From Rana temporaria (lineage: Eukaryota; Chordata; Amphibia; Anura; Ranidae), in contig NC_053494.1 in assembly GCF_905171775.1 (NCBI RefSeq), forward strand, positions 155,794,115 to 155,858,114: a stretch of 64,000 nt of DNA, read 5' to 3'. A program made the translations under genes and the position numbers. This document shows positions 45,107 through 57,103 of this stretch, in pieces (the stretch's first letter is position 1; each line of letters starts with the position of its first letter). The notes beneath the pieces were generated by a model. That model saw only the letters and a program-made list of their open reading frames with translations, was not told where the DNA came from and ran no database searches.

Positions 45107-45330
45107 ACTTTTTCTGTCTTTATTGAATGTGTTGTTTAAACATTCACAAGTATGTACACTCTTGTGTTTAATAATAACTGCTAGAACCTCCTTTAGCAGC
45201 AATAACTTTTAGAGAACGCTTTCTGAATTTGCTGATCAGTTTCTTTTTAAAACATGATTTCAGTTTATTCATATTTCTGCATTTCTTGCATGAATAACTC
45301 TCCTCTAGAAATGGTTCAGTACTGTTCTGT
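45107..45330 (-). pseudogene. Tc1-like transposase C-terminal remnant
   Basis: On the minus strand the frame ending at 45168-45170 reads RSLKVIAAKGGSSSYY followed by a stop. This is the usual C-terminal block of Tc1-like transposases (VI-A-KGG). The upstream part (towards 45330) is frameshifted but recalls the element in order, as does CTTTATTGAATGTGTTGTTTA beyond the stop. No DDE residues remain in this fragment. Confidence 0.6.
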
Positions 45331-45521
45331 TACAAATACTGCTTTATGCATTGACATGCTTCCTTAGAACCAGCCCATGTGAACATAGTAACCTGTTAGC
45401 TTGGCACCATTCACAGGCAGTTAACTCTTCAATAAGATATAGAAGTTAAATTTACAACACAATTTTACAGACAATTGCAGTTCAAATTATGTTTTTGTAG
45501 TCCTTTGAAGTGTAAGAAGAC

Positions 45522-45840
45522 ATTGGGTGTTATTCACGAAAGGCAAATCCAATTTGCACTACAAGTGCAAACTACAAGTGCAACGTGCACTTGAAATTGC
45601 ACTGAAAGTGCACTTGGAAGTGCAGTCGCTATAAATCTGAGGGGTAGATCTGAAATGTGGGGAAGCTTTGCTGATTTTATTATCCAATCATGTGTAAGCT
45701 AAAATGCTGTTCTTTATTTTCCTTGCATGTCCCCCTCTGATCTACAGTGACTGCACTTCCAAGTCCACTTTCAGTGCAATTTCAAGTGCATTTGCACTTG
45801 TAGTGCAAAGTGGATTTGCCTTTAGTAAATAACCTTCAAT
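45522..45840. mobile_element. Family J palindromic MITE, copy 2
   Basis: ATTGGGTGTTATTCACGAAA and its partner TTTAGTAAATAACCTTCAAT enclose arms rich in AGTGCAAATTGG/AGTGCACTTG blocks. The core ATTATCCAATCATGTG is shared with the 3.5-kb and 46.7-kb copies. Confidence 0.8.
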
Positions 45841-46621
45841 GACTTTCCTAAGCCCCATCTTTGTGAAGAACAAACAATGACTGAGGAAACATGGAAGAAA
45901 CAGGGATGGTCTGTCTAGAACTAAACCAACTAGCACTAAATACACTCTAAAAAGTAATTCGAGAGACCTGTTACCACCACTTAATTAAATGCATATTTCC
46001 AAGGTAAAAATTCTAATTTATTGTTTTAAATAAACTTTTTACGTTGAAAACCTATTTTAATAAGTTCTGTTGATATTATAATGTTGGAAATTATAGCAAC
46101 CTAATTTTGTGTGTTGTGTACAGTCCCATTTCTGCATTCATTGATGTAAAAGGAAATTTAAGTTGTGGTAACTTAATAAAATGGACTTGGTAACTGAATT
46201 TTGTTCTAACTTGAGTTATTGCAAGTCTCCTCCCCCACCAACATAACGCAGAAAAAGCTGAGACATGTTGGAAGGAAGACCTGCTGCGGCACAGAGATAT
46301 GAAAGACATTTTTAAAGGTGAAAATAATTTGCTTTACAAAGAAATTTGGAACTATTACTATTTGTATTCCCTTATAGCCTATAGCTCGAGAACTAGGTGT
46401 TAAAAGGCAACACCAACTAACAAACTTTGTCCTAATATAGTGCTGGTTGTTTTTAGCCTTGTGAACATAATTGCCTCATGTCAGTGGGTAGCATTGATAG
46501 TGCGCCATTTGTAAAATCTGCTAAGCTTGAAATAGTTTTTTTTTTGTGCCAGGGGAGTCAGTGTATTATAGATTTTAGCTTCTATGGCAATCTATATTCA
46601 AGACTTCATGGTTTGTTTAAA
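45841..46621. other. Non-coding stretch, nothing recognised
   Basis: AT-rich DNA, no inverted ends or coding signal. Confidence 0.35.
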
Positions 46622-46806
46622 ATATTTACTAAAGGCAAATCCACTTTGCACTAAAGGTGCACTTGAAAGTGCAGTCACTGTAGATCTGAGGGGGACATGC
46701 AAGGAAAATAAAAACAGCATTTTCGCTTGCACATGATTGGATGATAAAATCAGCAGAGCTTCCCCTAATTTCAGATCTTTCAGATTTACCTTTAGTAAAT
46801 AAACCC
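46622..46806. mobile_element. Family J MITE, copy 3
   Basis: TTTACTAAAGGCAAATCCAC opens and TTTACCTTTAGTAAATAAACC closes. GCACTTGAAAGTGCAGTCAC and GATCTGAGGGGGACATGCAA link it to copy 2. Confidence 0.75.
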
Positions 46807-46983
46807 CAATAGTCTGATTGTTTATTGTCTTCTTTCCTTGGAGACGGAGGGACTGTTTTCCTCTCTCCCCTCCAACCTATGGCCACTATTGTGGTATTCC
46901 TATTTGTCTGTTTTTCTTCTTTTTTTTTCTTTTTTTTTGATGCTCTTTCCCCCTTATCAGCTCCCTTTTCCTTCTTGCCCTAA

Positions 46984-47471
46984 GGCCGCTTTCACACTGA
47001 GGCAGCGTCAGTAGTAAAGCGCCGCTATTTTTAGCGGTGCTATTCGGCCGCTAGCGGGGTGTTTTTAACAACCACTTGTTAAAACCGCCGGCAAAGTGCA
47101 GCTGCCGGTGGTGCCGCCCAATAATTTCAATGGGCAGGGGTGCTGTAGGAGCGGTGTATCCATGAGAATTTCCCACACCATGTTTAAAATGCACTGCAGC
47201 TGTGTTCTGCAGTGAGTGTCAATTTTAAGCTAATGACACCCCAAATGCAGATCACAAACGCAGTGTGTTTGCTCGCACTGGATCACGTGGTACAGAAGTA
47301 CCACATGATCCGGTTGCAATGAGTTTCCAATTGTAGATACACTACTTTTAGTGCAGTACAAATTCAGCCCATCCAAAATGAATGAGCTGAAATCGCACTA
47401 CACAGAACTGCATGTGAATCGCATGTGAACATACAGCGCATTCCTGTGCAATTTCCGGGGTGAGACGGTCC
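46984..47471. mobile_element. Family F MITE, copy 1, TAA duplication
   Basis: It begins GGCCGCTTTCACACTGAGG and ends GGGGTGAGACGGTCC, with TAA on each flank. The interior has GCGCCGCTATTTTTAGCGG-type and TTAACAACCACTTGTTAA hairpins. Non-coding. Confidence 0.65.
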
Positions 47472-47616
47472 TAAGTTTATATTTGGCACTGTGGTTTTAG
47501 ATATATTAGGATATATTATACATGGTACAAATCTTTATGTTTGAAACTTATTTTCTATTTTTGTTAACTTTCATATTTATGTTAAAAAACTCAACCGTTT
47601 TGTGTAATAAATTTAA

Positions 47617-48010
47617 GGCCCCTTTCACACTAGGGCGGTCAGTGCGTCCGTGGTAAAGTGCCGCTATTTTTTGCGCCGGTATTCGGCCGCTAGCAGGGCG
47701 GTTTTACCCCGCCAGTGGCCGAGAAGTGGTTAAAAAACACTGCAAGGCGGCTCTGCTGAGACGCTTTTTCAGCGGTATAGCCGTGCTGTTCCATTAAAAA
47801 TTAATGGGGAGGAGTGGTATAAACACCACATGATGTGGCTAGCAGGACTTTTTTCCCGTCCTGCTAGCGCACCGCTCCAGTGTAAAAGCCCTGGGGCTTT
47901 CACACTGGAGACAAAGCTTTAGGGTCACTGGAGACACAGTTTAGGGTCGGTTTGCAGGCGCTATTTTAAGCGCAATAGCGCCTGCAAACCACTCCAGTGT
48001 GAAAGGGGTC
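47617..48010. mobile_element. Family F MITE, copy 2, TAA duplication
   Basis: Ends GGCCCCTTTCACACTAGGG and CCAGTGTGAAAGGGGTC with TAA on both flanks. It shares AAGTGCCGCTATTTTTTGCG and ATTCGGCCGCTAGC with copy 1. Hairpins CAGGCGCTATTTTAAGCGCA and TCCTGCTAGC pairs are visible. Confidence 0.8.
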
Positions 48011-48757
48011 TAATTGTTTAACAATTGTGTTGTTGAATTAATTCATTTGTGAAAGCTAGTATAAAAACAAAGCTAATCACTAATAGAGAAAATAACTTTG
48101 GACCAACTTGAGTTTAGCTGTTTATTAACCTAAAGAAAGTGTGCTCATAATTGTAGAAATTAAGTACATGTGACTTAAAAAAATGATTGTAGAAACTGGA
48201 AAAACTAATTGGAGCAACTTAATATTGTTGACTACTCAACTTAAAAACATGTGTTTATAATGCCAGTAATTAAGTGGATGGTAAATAAAAATGCATTTAT
48301 ATCTAGCAGAAAAGCTAATTACCTCAACACAATGTAGGTTGTTGCTTCCACTTAATTTTACCTGACATTGTCATAACTTAAAAAGCTTGATGCAAACTGT
48401 TGCGTTTTTTTTTTTTGTTGAGCCAAGACATTATTTTTTAGAGTGTAGTGTTCACCACTGTGCTCCTCATCTTAAGACCCCCATAAAGGTAAAGTCAGCA
48501 AAAGCTTTCCAAGATCACTGGGTGTAATCACCGCAGGAGTGCTCCACGAGATGATTCACAGACATCAGGATCAGATTACATCATGTTTCTCACTACCATA
48601 GCTTCCAAAACTCAGCCAGGGATAGCTCCAATAAAAACTATCATAGTGTAGTATGTAAAATAAGAGACTACTTTATTAAAAAAGATTACTAAGTACTCAC
48701 AAAGAGAGTGCACTGAATACAGATGCTGGTTACAATATATTAGGAAATTCCCTCTTA
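48011..48757. other. Unassigned, probably part of an older repeat
   Basis: From about 48450 the sequence is of a type I loosely associate with dispersed frog repeats. It appears to continue beyond the family B insertion up to GACGCGTTTCATCATGCG at 49211. Class unknown. Confidence 0.3.
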
Positions 48758-49123
48758 GGCCTTGTACACACGACCAAACTTGTCCACTGAAACTGTCCAT
48801 GCGGACATGTTCGGTCGTGTGTACGGCCGACCGGACAATTTTCCGGCGGATCGGACAGGTTTCCAGCGGACAAATGTTTCTTAGCATGCTAAGAAACATG
48901 TCCGCTGGAAGCCTGTCCATCGGACATGTTCGGTCGTCTGTACAGACTCACCAGACATGTCCGCTCGGCCGAAAGCCCTCTCATGCGTCAAAGTGATTCG
49001 ACGCTTGCGTGGAAGCATTGACCTTCCAGTGTCGCGCACGTCGCCGCGTATCCTGTTCGCGCGGATTTCTGTTTGATGGTGTGTCTGTTTTCATCGGACA
49101 TGTCCCCTTGTGTGTACGAGCCC
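48758..49123. mobile_element. Family B element, copy 3, TTA duplication
   Basis: Begins GGCCTTGTACACACGACC, ends TGTGTACGAGCCC, with TTA on both flanks. The interior hairpin ACATGTTTCTTAGCATGCTAAG-like pairs and CGGACATGTTCGGTCGT blocks are repeated in both orientations. Non-coding. Confidence 0.78.
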
Positions 49124-49293
49124 TTAAGTTAAAACATCCATCCAGTGGAGAAGTTAAAATGGCCGCTTGCCGACTTCTGGGCGTGCAGATGTCACGCTGC
49201 TCCACCCACTGACGCGTTTCATCATGCGATATAGTGACTTTTTTATAGGAAAAACATGTTATACAGTATACTAATGTATAACAAAAAAAGATT

Positions 49294-49308
49294 GGGGGGG
49301 GGGGGGGG
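49294..49308. repeat. Poly-G run (15 G)
   Basis: An uninterrupted G15 tract. Possible site of assembly error. Confidence 0.9.
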
Positions 49309-49428
49309 TTGGCGCAGTGTTTTTTCTGTTTAGTATATTATTTCAAAAGTGTTGAGATACAGAAAAATCTGGGTGTTGTTATGCAAACTTCAGACATGTG
49401 TGCAGCAGGTTATTGTTTGGAGAGCAAT

Positions 49429-49547
49429 GGGGTTCATTTACCAAAGGTAAATAAACTGTGCACTTTGCAAGTGCAGTTGCTCTTGGGAAAGTTAGTTCAA
49501 CTGCACTTGCAAAGTGCACAGTCTTTTTGTCTTTAGTAAATCACCCT
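49429..49547. mobile_element. Family J MITE, copy 4 (short palindrome)
   Basis: GGGTTCATTTACCAAAGG opens and TTTAGTAAATCACCC closes. The arms ACTGTGCACTTTGCAAGTGC and GCACTTGCAAAGTGCACAGT pair perfectly. Confidence 0.85.
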
Positions 49548-49737
49548 ACTGGCTTCCTGGGCAATGTATTTAAAAGAACGAATGGACACATTAACAGAGC
49601 CTTTGGCAAGTTTCAGAAATTTCTCTAGGTCCTTTGCTTTCATCTAGGGTGACCTTTTACCTTTACTGGTACTGCAATTGGCACTGTTGTCAAAACCTTT
49701 GCAGGACACTTGTTCCCAGCTCGAAAACACCACTAAA

Positions 49738-50011
49738 CAGGGCTGTCTTAATGAGAGGGCACACCTGGGCACTGCCCAGGGGCCCCAGATGCATGGTGCC
49801 CCAGCTGCACTTTCCCCAAAGCAGCTGGTCCTTGAGCCCACGCTGCCCCAAAATTGGGGGCCCCATGATGGCACAGAGAGTGATAAGATACACAGGGTAG
49901 GCAGTCTACCTCCTACCTACTTGATGTCTGTTTACCTGCACTGTCACCATTGTAGGGGGCCCCAGTGCATTACTTTGCCCAGGGGCCCATGATGCTATTA
50001 AGACGGCCCTG
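49738..50011. mobile_element. hAT-like MITE
   Basis: CAGGGCTGTCTTAAT and ATTAAGACGGCCCTG are inverted 15-bp ends. The flanks CCACTAAA and TCACTATA agree at 6 of 8 bases, compatible with a decayed hAT duplication. GGGGCCCC pairs (GCCCAGGGGCCCC at 49777; GGGGGCCCC at 49857 and 49957) lie inside. Confidence 0.7.
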
Positions 50012-50787
50012 TCACTATATGTCCTTTTTTTCTTACTATAAACTAATGAATATCAGAAATGTTAAGCTGCTTTTGTAGCAGTTTTTAGCTTTATACAATT
50101 TATTTTAATCAAGGCACAGTTCAGGTGAACAGAGTGGCAGACACAGTTGGTAAACCAGCACTGTGTGCATTTCAAAAAGACAAGGCATTTTCAAACCACA
50201 CCTCCAATATAATCTCTTTGATTAGAATAACTGAGTCCTGTTATCCTGTTCTCAGGACATCATTACCCTAGAGCTTCACATACCTTTTATGTCAAGAATC
50301 TACATTGTTTGAAAAATGTATTTAGGAATGATATGACAGTGCAAAGTGTGGCATGTGTCAGTAGGTAAACAAGATTAGTTATTACTGTAACTTAGATGAA
50401 GATCAAACCACATTCAGCCTTTCATGTAAAAATCCAGGTATTCATTAGAGTTCACAAAATTTCTCTTGCGGCTACTTTCAGAAATTAGAAGACATCATTT
50501 TCTATACATATATAGCTGTTATAACTACTATGATAAAGTAAGTATACAGTATACCATAGGATCTGTTCCAGATATTTTTTCACAAGCTCTTTATTGTTTA
50601 GCATGTTCAGCATTTGGCATGCCTCAGTGTCGCATACATATTTGGCAGATACGGCTTGGCATATTTAATTTGGTTTACAATTCAGACTCAAGATGAATCT
50701 TTTCTTTGCTACTAAACAGAAGTATTTAAAGTATTTAAAGGTCTTTGCTAGGTCTTGAGAGAGGTAAATTACTTAATGATATCTTAA
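50012..50787. other. Non-coding stretch, nothing recognised
   Basis: AT-rich; the 76-aa plus frame 50466-50696 has no motif. Confidence 0.4.
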
Positions 50788-52098
50788 GGCCTGTACACAC
50801 GATCCAATTTTATGACCATACTTGTCTGATGGACGTGTTGTGTCGGATAATCTGACTGTGTGTATGCTCCATCAGACAATTATTGTCTGAATTAACCACA
50901 ACAAATGTTGGCTGTTCATGTTCACCAACTGTCTGGCAATAAATCTGATGGTCCGTGACAAAGTGGCTGATATATTCGCTTACTTAAGTCTCTGATTTTT
51001 CAGTCTTCTAGTGAGTTTAACCCCCTTGAGGAGAGTACATCACGCGGTGGATTGAGATCATTGTTTTCCCTGGTGGAAGGTGCACGCTAAGATTACCACT
51101 ACTGAGACACCATTCAGCACTTTGGATTGTTTACACCACCTTGACTACATCTGATGCCCTGTACACACAATCGGTTCGTCTGATGAAATCGAACCAATGG
51201 ATTTTTTCATCAGATATCTGATGAAGCTGACTTTCATCAGTCTTGCCTTCACACCATCGGTTAAAAATCCGACTGTGTCTAACGCGGTGACGTAAAACAC
51301 GACCATCAGAAGTTCAATGCTTCCGAGCATGCGTCGACTTGATTCTGAGCATGCGTGGATTTTTGATGGATTTCCCCACAGACGATCATTTTTTTCTATC
51401 GTTTTTTTAACCATACGACAATTTTAAAACGGGTTCTATTTATTTCACCGATGGGAAAAAAACTGATGGGGCCCACACACGATTGGTTCGTCCGATAAAA
51501 ACGGTCCATCGGTCCGTTTTCATCAGACAAACCGTTCGTGTGTACAGGGCATAAGACTTTCTTTATTCAGTGTTTTTTTACCACGAGTCTATCATTATTG
51601 ATTTTTTAGCGCTGTTTTGTGTACTTTAATACTACAGAGACTGAACTGTTTTATTCTTATACCGTGTTTTTATTTTCCTTTTAATTTTTAAACAGCTGCT
51701 CAATGGTTGTATATTGAAAAATATTTTAGTATTCTTGTCTCTGTTGGTGCTGCTTAGGGATCTATGGGTTTGATTTGGCGCTGAGTGGGTGTTCTGCAGG
51801 CCTTTATTTATTCCCCTCTATACAACAAATCTGTTACGTCTTATTATCCGATCATGTGTACACAAATCCGTCCAACTAAAATCCAAAGTACAAATACGCA
51901 TGCTCAGAACCAATGTTAAGACAACAGTAGCAGAAGTTGCCCAAAGGGTGGCGCTAAAGAACTGAAAAACCACGTGGTTTGGTGAATGTTGGCTGAAAAT
52001 GTTGGGCCGTGTGTATGCAGAACAAGTTCACGGCCAAGGCCCTTCAGACCAAAATCCATGTAAAAGTCCGCTGGAAGTCCGATCGTCTGTACGAGGCT
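50788..52098. mobile_element. Family B element, copy 4, enlarged by nested insertions
   Basis: Left end GGCCTGTACACACGATCC and right end CGATCGTCTGTACGAGGC. B-type sequence fills 50788 to about 51005 and about 51830-52098 (GCGCATGCTCAG-like ACGCATGCTCAG at 51896). The middle, about 51005-51830, is different DNA that also holds B copy 5. The middle reads like a dispersed repeat (GGATCTATGGGTTTGATTTG), but I could not place its ends. Confidence 0.55.
51155..51550. mobile_element. Family B-like element, copy 5, nested
   Basis: GCCCTGTACACACAATCGG and CCGTTCGTGTGTACAGGGC are inverted ends. The interior carries ATGCGTCGACTTGATTCTGA, GCATGCGTGGATTTTTGATG and GGGGCCCACACACGATTGG, as at 31630-31864. 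It lies within the middle part of copy 4. Confidence 0.8.
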
Positions 52099-52244
52099 TT
52101 ACATGTTTTGAAGACAATTTTTTTTTTCCATTTTAAACTTTCTTTTTACACTTTACCGCTTTAATTTGTGTGCATTTTATTTGTTTGTTTCTGCACTGTT
52201 GCATTAAAAAATTTGCAAATATAAAAAAAAATGTATTTTTTACC

Positions 52245-52818
52245 TTAAAGTGGATGTAAACCCACATTTTGTATTTATTTTTTGATGTCACAATGTACAG
52301 TATAAGATTTCCTATCATCTGTGCCCAGTCTTGCCACACAGAGTTAATCCAGCTCTGAGCAATCCTCTTTTATTTTTCAGTGAAATAAAACGGACTTGCA
52401 GAGAAAAACCTTGGTCCGTTCCGCCCCCTTTCTGTGAGTGACAGGTTATTTACATATCTCATGCACTAGCCTGGAGACAGGTATTACTTTTTAATTCCCA
52501 CCCCCACTCCTTTTATGAAGTCATGTGGTTACTTTTCTGGATTTTGACTGGATGTTAGTGATCATAGCAGAATTTAGTGTAAGGAATACAGAGGAAAAAT
52601 TGCATGTTGACAAGGGGAGTGTAGAGGAGGGTGGGGAGTCTACTGACATCACGACTCCACCCACAGAGCTCCAGACAACAGACCCACCCACAGAATCTGC
52701 AGTTTTTCAGTTCTTATAACAGACAGAGGGGAGACATTTGATAGGTAAGGATACATGCAGGAGGCATGTATATCCTTATAGATCAGCACTATGGCAGTAG
52801 TTTAGTAGTTTAGTTTAA
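52245..52818. mobile_element. TTAA-type element with incomplete right end
   Basis: It starts TTAAAGTGGATGTAAACCC. The distal AGGTAAGG (52744-52751), then ATACATGCAGGAGGCATGTA, then TATGGCAGTAGTTTAG, resembles the opposite arm of such elements, but the inverted terminus is missing. The 64-aa frame at 52525-52719 has no motif. Confidence 0.5.
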
Positions 52819-53128
52819 CCATCCACACACATGGGATGAATGGAGGAATGTCCCCTGCCAGGACATTGTACTGTATTCTGGCAATAGCACCCGGCGCTGC
52901 TCTTTATTGAATAAAGTTTTCCAACTTTCTTCCAACTCCCATACACTGATCAAAATTTGGAGAATCCTTGCTAAACCGGCTGAGATCTATATATGGCCAG
53001 CTTTACCCTCATTTGTCTGCTTCTGCTGTGTGTGTCTTTTGCAGGCATGATTTTTTTTCCCAGTACCCTGCTCTGATTGGTCCCTGGGCCTGTTCAAATG
53101 GATTTTGCATTGTACCTTAAACCCAATA

Positions 53129-53690
53129 CAGTAAAACCTTGGTTTGAGAGTAACTTGGTTTGAGAGCGTTTTGCAAGACAAGCATAATTTTGAAATACGT
53201 TTTGACTTGATATACAAGCGATGTCTTGATATACAAGTAGCGCCATGTCACAACTGAGTATACAAGAGAAGAGAAACACCTCTAAGTATAGCAATATGGT
53301 TACATTTAATGAAGGTACAACATTTAGCAACTCACATGGTTGATGATTAAAAGAGGCACATCTAAGTATGCAGGCATCTGGGATAAATATGTCCACATAC
53401 ACCGTCCTCCTCACCGTCATTGATGTCGTCCCTTCCACGCTGCGCTCCACGATTGTTTCAAGCCTCGCTTTTAGATCGCTCTACTGCAGGGTAGTCTTCC
53501 TGGTCACTATTGCAGACAGCTTTAACCAGGATGCCTGCATATTTAGATGGGCCTCTTTAATCATCAACCATGTGAGTTTCTATATGTTGTACCATCATTA
53601 AATGTAACCATATAGCTACACTTAGAGATGCCTCTCTTCTCTTTTATGCTCTCTAGCTCCTGCTGGCTTCTGCTTCTATCTTTGCTTCTG
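53129..53690. mobile_element. pogo/Tigger-like MITE, copy 3, right part lost
   Basis: CAGTAAAACCTTGGTTTGAG follows TA. The palindromic centre is shared with 25991-26790: AGTATAGCAATATGGTTACA (53286-53305) against ATGTAACCATATAGCTACAC (53601-53620). The second terminal repeat is not found. ORFs on both strands across the arms are shadows. Confidence 0.7.
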
Positions 53691-53823
53691 TTTTGACCTT
53701 TGGCCTGTCTCCAACTATTCACATGTCTGATCTCTTCTGCCCCACTGTAGTTGTGCCTACTCATTCATCTACTATAACCTGGTGCGCAGGTTCTGGGGAC
53801 ACCTGAGTAGTATCATATGTACT

Positions 53824-55007
53824 TTAACCACTTCCCGCCCGGTCAATGGTCAATTGACGTCCGGGAAGTGGTTGTGAAATCCTGACTGGACGTCTATTGA
53901 CGTCCTGCAGGATTTCATGCCGGCGCGCAGCGTGGCGATCGGTGATGCGGGGTGTCAGTCTGACACCCTGCATCTCCAATCTCGGTAAAGGGCCTCCGGC
54001 GGATGCTCTTTACCACATGATTAGCCGTGTCCAATCACGGCTGTTCACAATGTAAACAGGAAGAGCCGTTGATTGGCTCTTCCTCACTCGCGTCTGACAG
54101 ACGTGAGTAGAGGAGAGCCGATCCTGTCAGGAGAGCCGCCGATCGGCTCTCCTGACAGGGGGGTTCGCGCGGATTGTTTATCAGCCCAGCCCCCCCTCGG
54201 ATCGCCACACTGGACCACCAGGGATTGCCCCCCGGTGCTCAATAGAGCACAGATTGATAAAAAAAATTAAATAAAACAAAATTTAATACAATCAATGCCA
54301 ATTAGTGTCCACAAATGGGCACTGACTGGCAACATGGGCACTGACTAATGATGCCCAGCGATGCCATCAGTGCCACCCCTCAGTGCCACCCCTCAGTATC
54401 CATCAGTGCCACCCAGTGTCCATCATTGCCACCTCTTAGTGCCCATCTATGCCCAGTGCGCACCTATCAGTGCCCATCTGTGCCACCCATAAGTGCCCAT
54501 CAGTGCCACCCATCAGTGCCGCCCATAAGTGCCCATCAGTGCTGCCAAAGAGTGCCCAGTGCGCCTATGAGTGCCCATCAGTGCCGCCTATGAGTGCCCA
54601 ACAGTGCCGCCTATGAGTGCCCATCAGTGCCGCCTATGAGTGCCCATCAGTGCCGCATACCTGCGCCACCTATCAGTGCCCATCAGTGCCGCCTATCGGT
54701 GTCCATCAGTGCCCATAATTGAAAAAGAAAACTTACTTATTTACAAAAAAATTAACAGAAAATAAATAAAAACTAAATTTTTTTCAAAAATGTCAGTCTT
54801 TTTTTAGTTGTTGCGCAAAAAATAAAAATCGCAGAGGTGATCAAATACCACCAAAAGAAAGCTCTATTTGTGGGAACAAAATTATAAAAATTTCATTTGG
54901 GTATAGTGTAGCATGACCGCGCAATTGTCATTCAAATTGCGACAGTGCTGAAAGCTGAAAATTGGCTTGGGCGGGAAGGTGCGTAAGTGCCTGGTATGGA
55001 AGTGGAT
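53824..55007 (+). mobile_element. Family D element with minisatellite, copy 6
   Basis: Left end TTAACCACTTCCCGCCCGG, right end GCCTGGTATGGAAGTGG. The core is on the plus strand at 54841-54874. It is the reverse of 37878-38985, with the same GC-rich start, minisatellite and AT-rich end. An extra inverted pair GGAGAGCCGATC/GATCGGCTCTCC lies at 54113-54151. Confidence 0.85.
54330..54715. repeat. Minisatellite inside family D copy 6
   Basis: Units of GTGCCCATCAGTGCCGCCTA type, 19-24 bp, about 18 copies. This is the complement of the array at 38168-38570. Confidence 0.9.
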
Positions 55008-56341
55008 ATACTAAAATACTATGCATCCTCAAAAGATGGCTACCGAAAGTTAAGGGTGCCTAGGAGAGGTTATTTTTGTTGATCCAACCCAGACAATTTG
55101 ACAAGTACTGAGTATTTTTAGGCCATATTTGTCCATGCATGTGTATAACTCTGTTGGTGCTGAAGCCAGCAATCTCCACAATTTGCATAATTTATGTAAA
55201 CAATAGTGTAAAATAGCAAAAGGTTTGGGGGACTCTCTTCAACAAGGTGATAACTACCCTTTGCCTAACCTTGCTTTACAAGCTGGGTTATAAAGCATCA
55301 GAAATTGTGTACCAATTATGCAATATCAATTAGCAAAACTGCATTAGTACATGAAGCAGCAAGCAAATGGTGTGATATACAAAGTCCTTAAATGAAGTGA
55401 GAAACAAATTGCAGTACTGTAAAATCAAATATATATTCCACATCAGATATCATTGGTAGATCTCTGAAGGTGTGAGGTCTTACCTTCTGTTGAGTGAGCA
55501 TCTTGAGTGGTTGGCGATGTTTTAGCACACATTATTGATTTGCCTGCACTGGCTGCCTCTAGAGCTTTACACTATAAATTATATCTGATGCAAAATAAAT
55601 ATTTTATTTTGCATCACTGCTATTTATTTCCAATTGTGTGCTAAACTCTCGATTTCTGAAGCATGTGAAGCACTTTGTTTAGTTATATTAGCAAAATAAT
55701 GTAATTCCAATTCGATCATGTGAACTGCAGAGTGCTATGTTTGTACTGAGTATGACACAAGGAAGGGTGGGTTTAATGTACTAACTGATGTTATTACTTA
55801 TTATCCTTTTCTTTTTCTGGATCCAATTCCTGACACAACACAGAAAATCTGAATCTGTTTTTCTCAACTGAGCATAAAGCTTGGATCACTGCCACATTTT
55901 TGCTTTAATCAAAAACTCAAACAGCTGTAATCTATGGATTACTGAAAATACACAAAAGTATTCTGAAACCTCCCCATAGACTGATTGTGGCTGCTACAAA
56001 ATCTGTTTTTAGCTTCTCCTTGTCTATCATTTACAAGCAATTACAGATGATTTGTCTACCAACTAAATACTGAAGACAACAATACATTCCTTTATCAGAG
56101 GAAAATTCAAGATGAAAAGAAGTACAATTCAGGTATACTGTAGTTATGCAATAAGAATATCATTTTACATATCAATCTACTAAATAATTGATAGTACCCC
56201 ACAAGGTTAGATCCCAGTATGAAACTACCCAGGTGCTAAATGACTGTTTACAGTAATGTAATGTAAGAATCCCACAATAAATAATAAAAGTACACAATAA
56301 ATTCTAGAATTGTAATGCACGTTAGAATACTATTTCTTAAT
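55008..56341. other. Non-coding stretch, nothing recognised
   Basis: AT-rich, apparently single-copy DNA. A short inverted pair GATGCAAAATAAATATTTTATTTTGCATC lies at 55588-55616. No frame over 60 codons. Confidence 0.45.
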
Positions 56342-57052
56342 TAGTTACCGACCGACCACTGCAGTTGTACTGCGGCAAGTTGGCTCCCCTGCACGAATCG
56401 CCATCATTGTACGTTGGGCACGAATGTGCAGATTTGTGGGTGCACCCATTCATGAGCGGGGGGAGCCAACCAGCGGGTTCGGCAGACTTGATGTCCACCG
56501 GCTACTCGCGATCGCTCCAGAAACAGGCAGAATGGGGATCTTCCAGTGTAAACAAACAGATCCACATTCTGTCAGGGGAGGAGAGACAGATCGTCTGTTC
56601 CTAGTGATTAGGAATAATGATTTATCTCCTCCTCCAGTCATCCCAACCCCAAACAGTTAGAAATACCTCCTAAGATGACACTTAACTCCTTGACCGCCCC
56701 CTAGTGTTAAAACCTTGCCTGACAGTGACATGGATACAGTAATTAGTGGCTATTTTCAGCTCTGTATAAATGTTAATGGTCCAGAAAAAGTGTCAAAAAT
56801 GTCCGATCTGTCTCCGCAATGTCACAGTCCCGCTAAAAATCACAAATCACCGCCATTAATAGTAAAAAAAATAATAATAATAATAAAAATTCCATAAATC
56901 TATTACATAGATTGTAGAGGCTATAACCTTTGGGCAAGTCAATCAATATATGCTTATTGCGATTTTTTTACCAAAAATATGTAGCACAATACATATTGGC
57001 TTAAACTTAGGAAGAATTTTTTTTTATTTGTGATATTTGTGCTAGCAAAACG

Positions 57053-57103
<51 letters not shown>

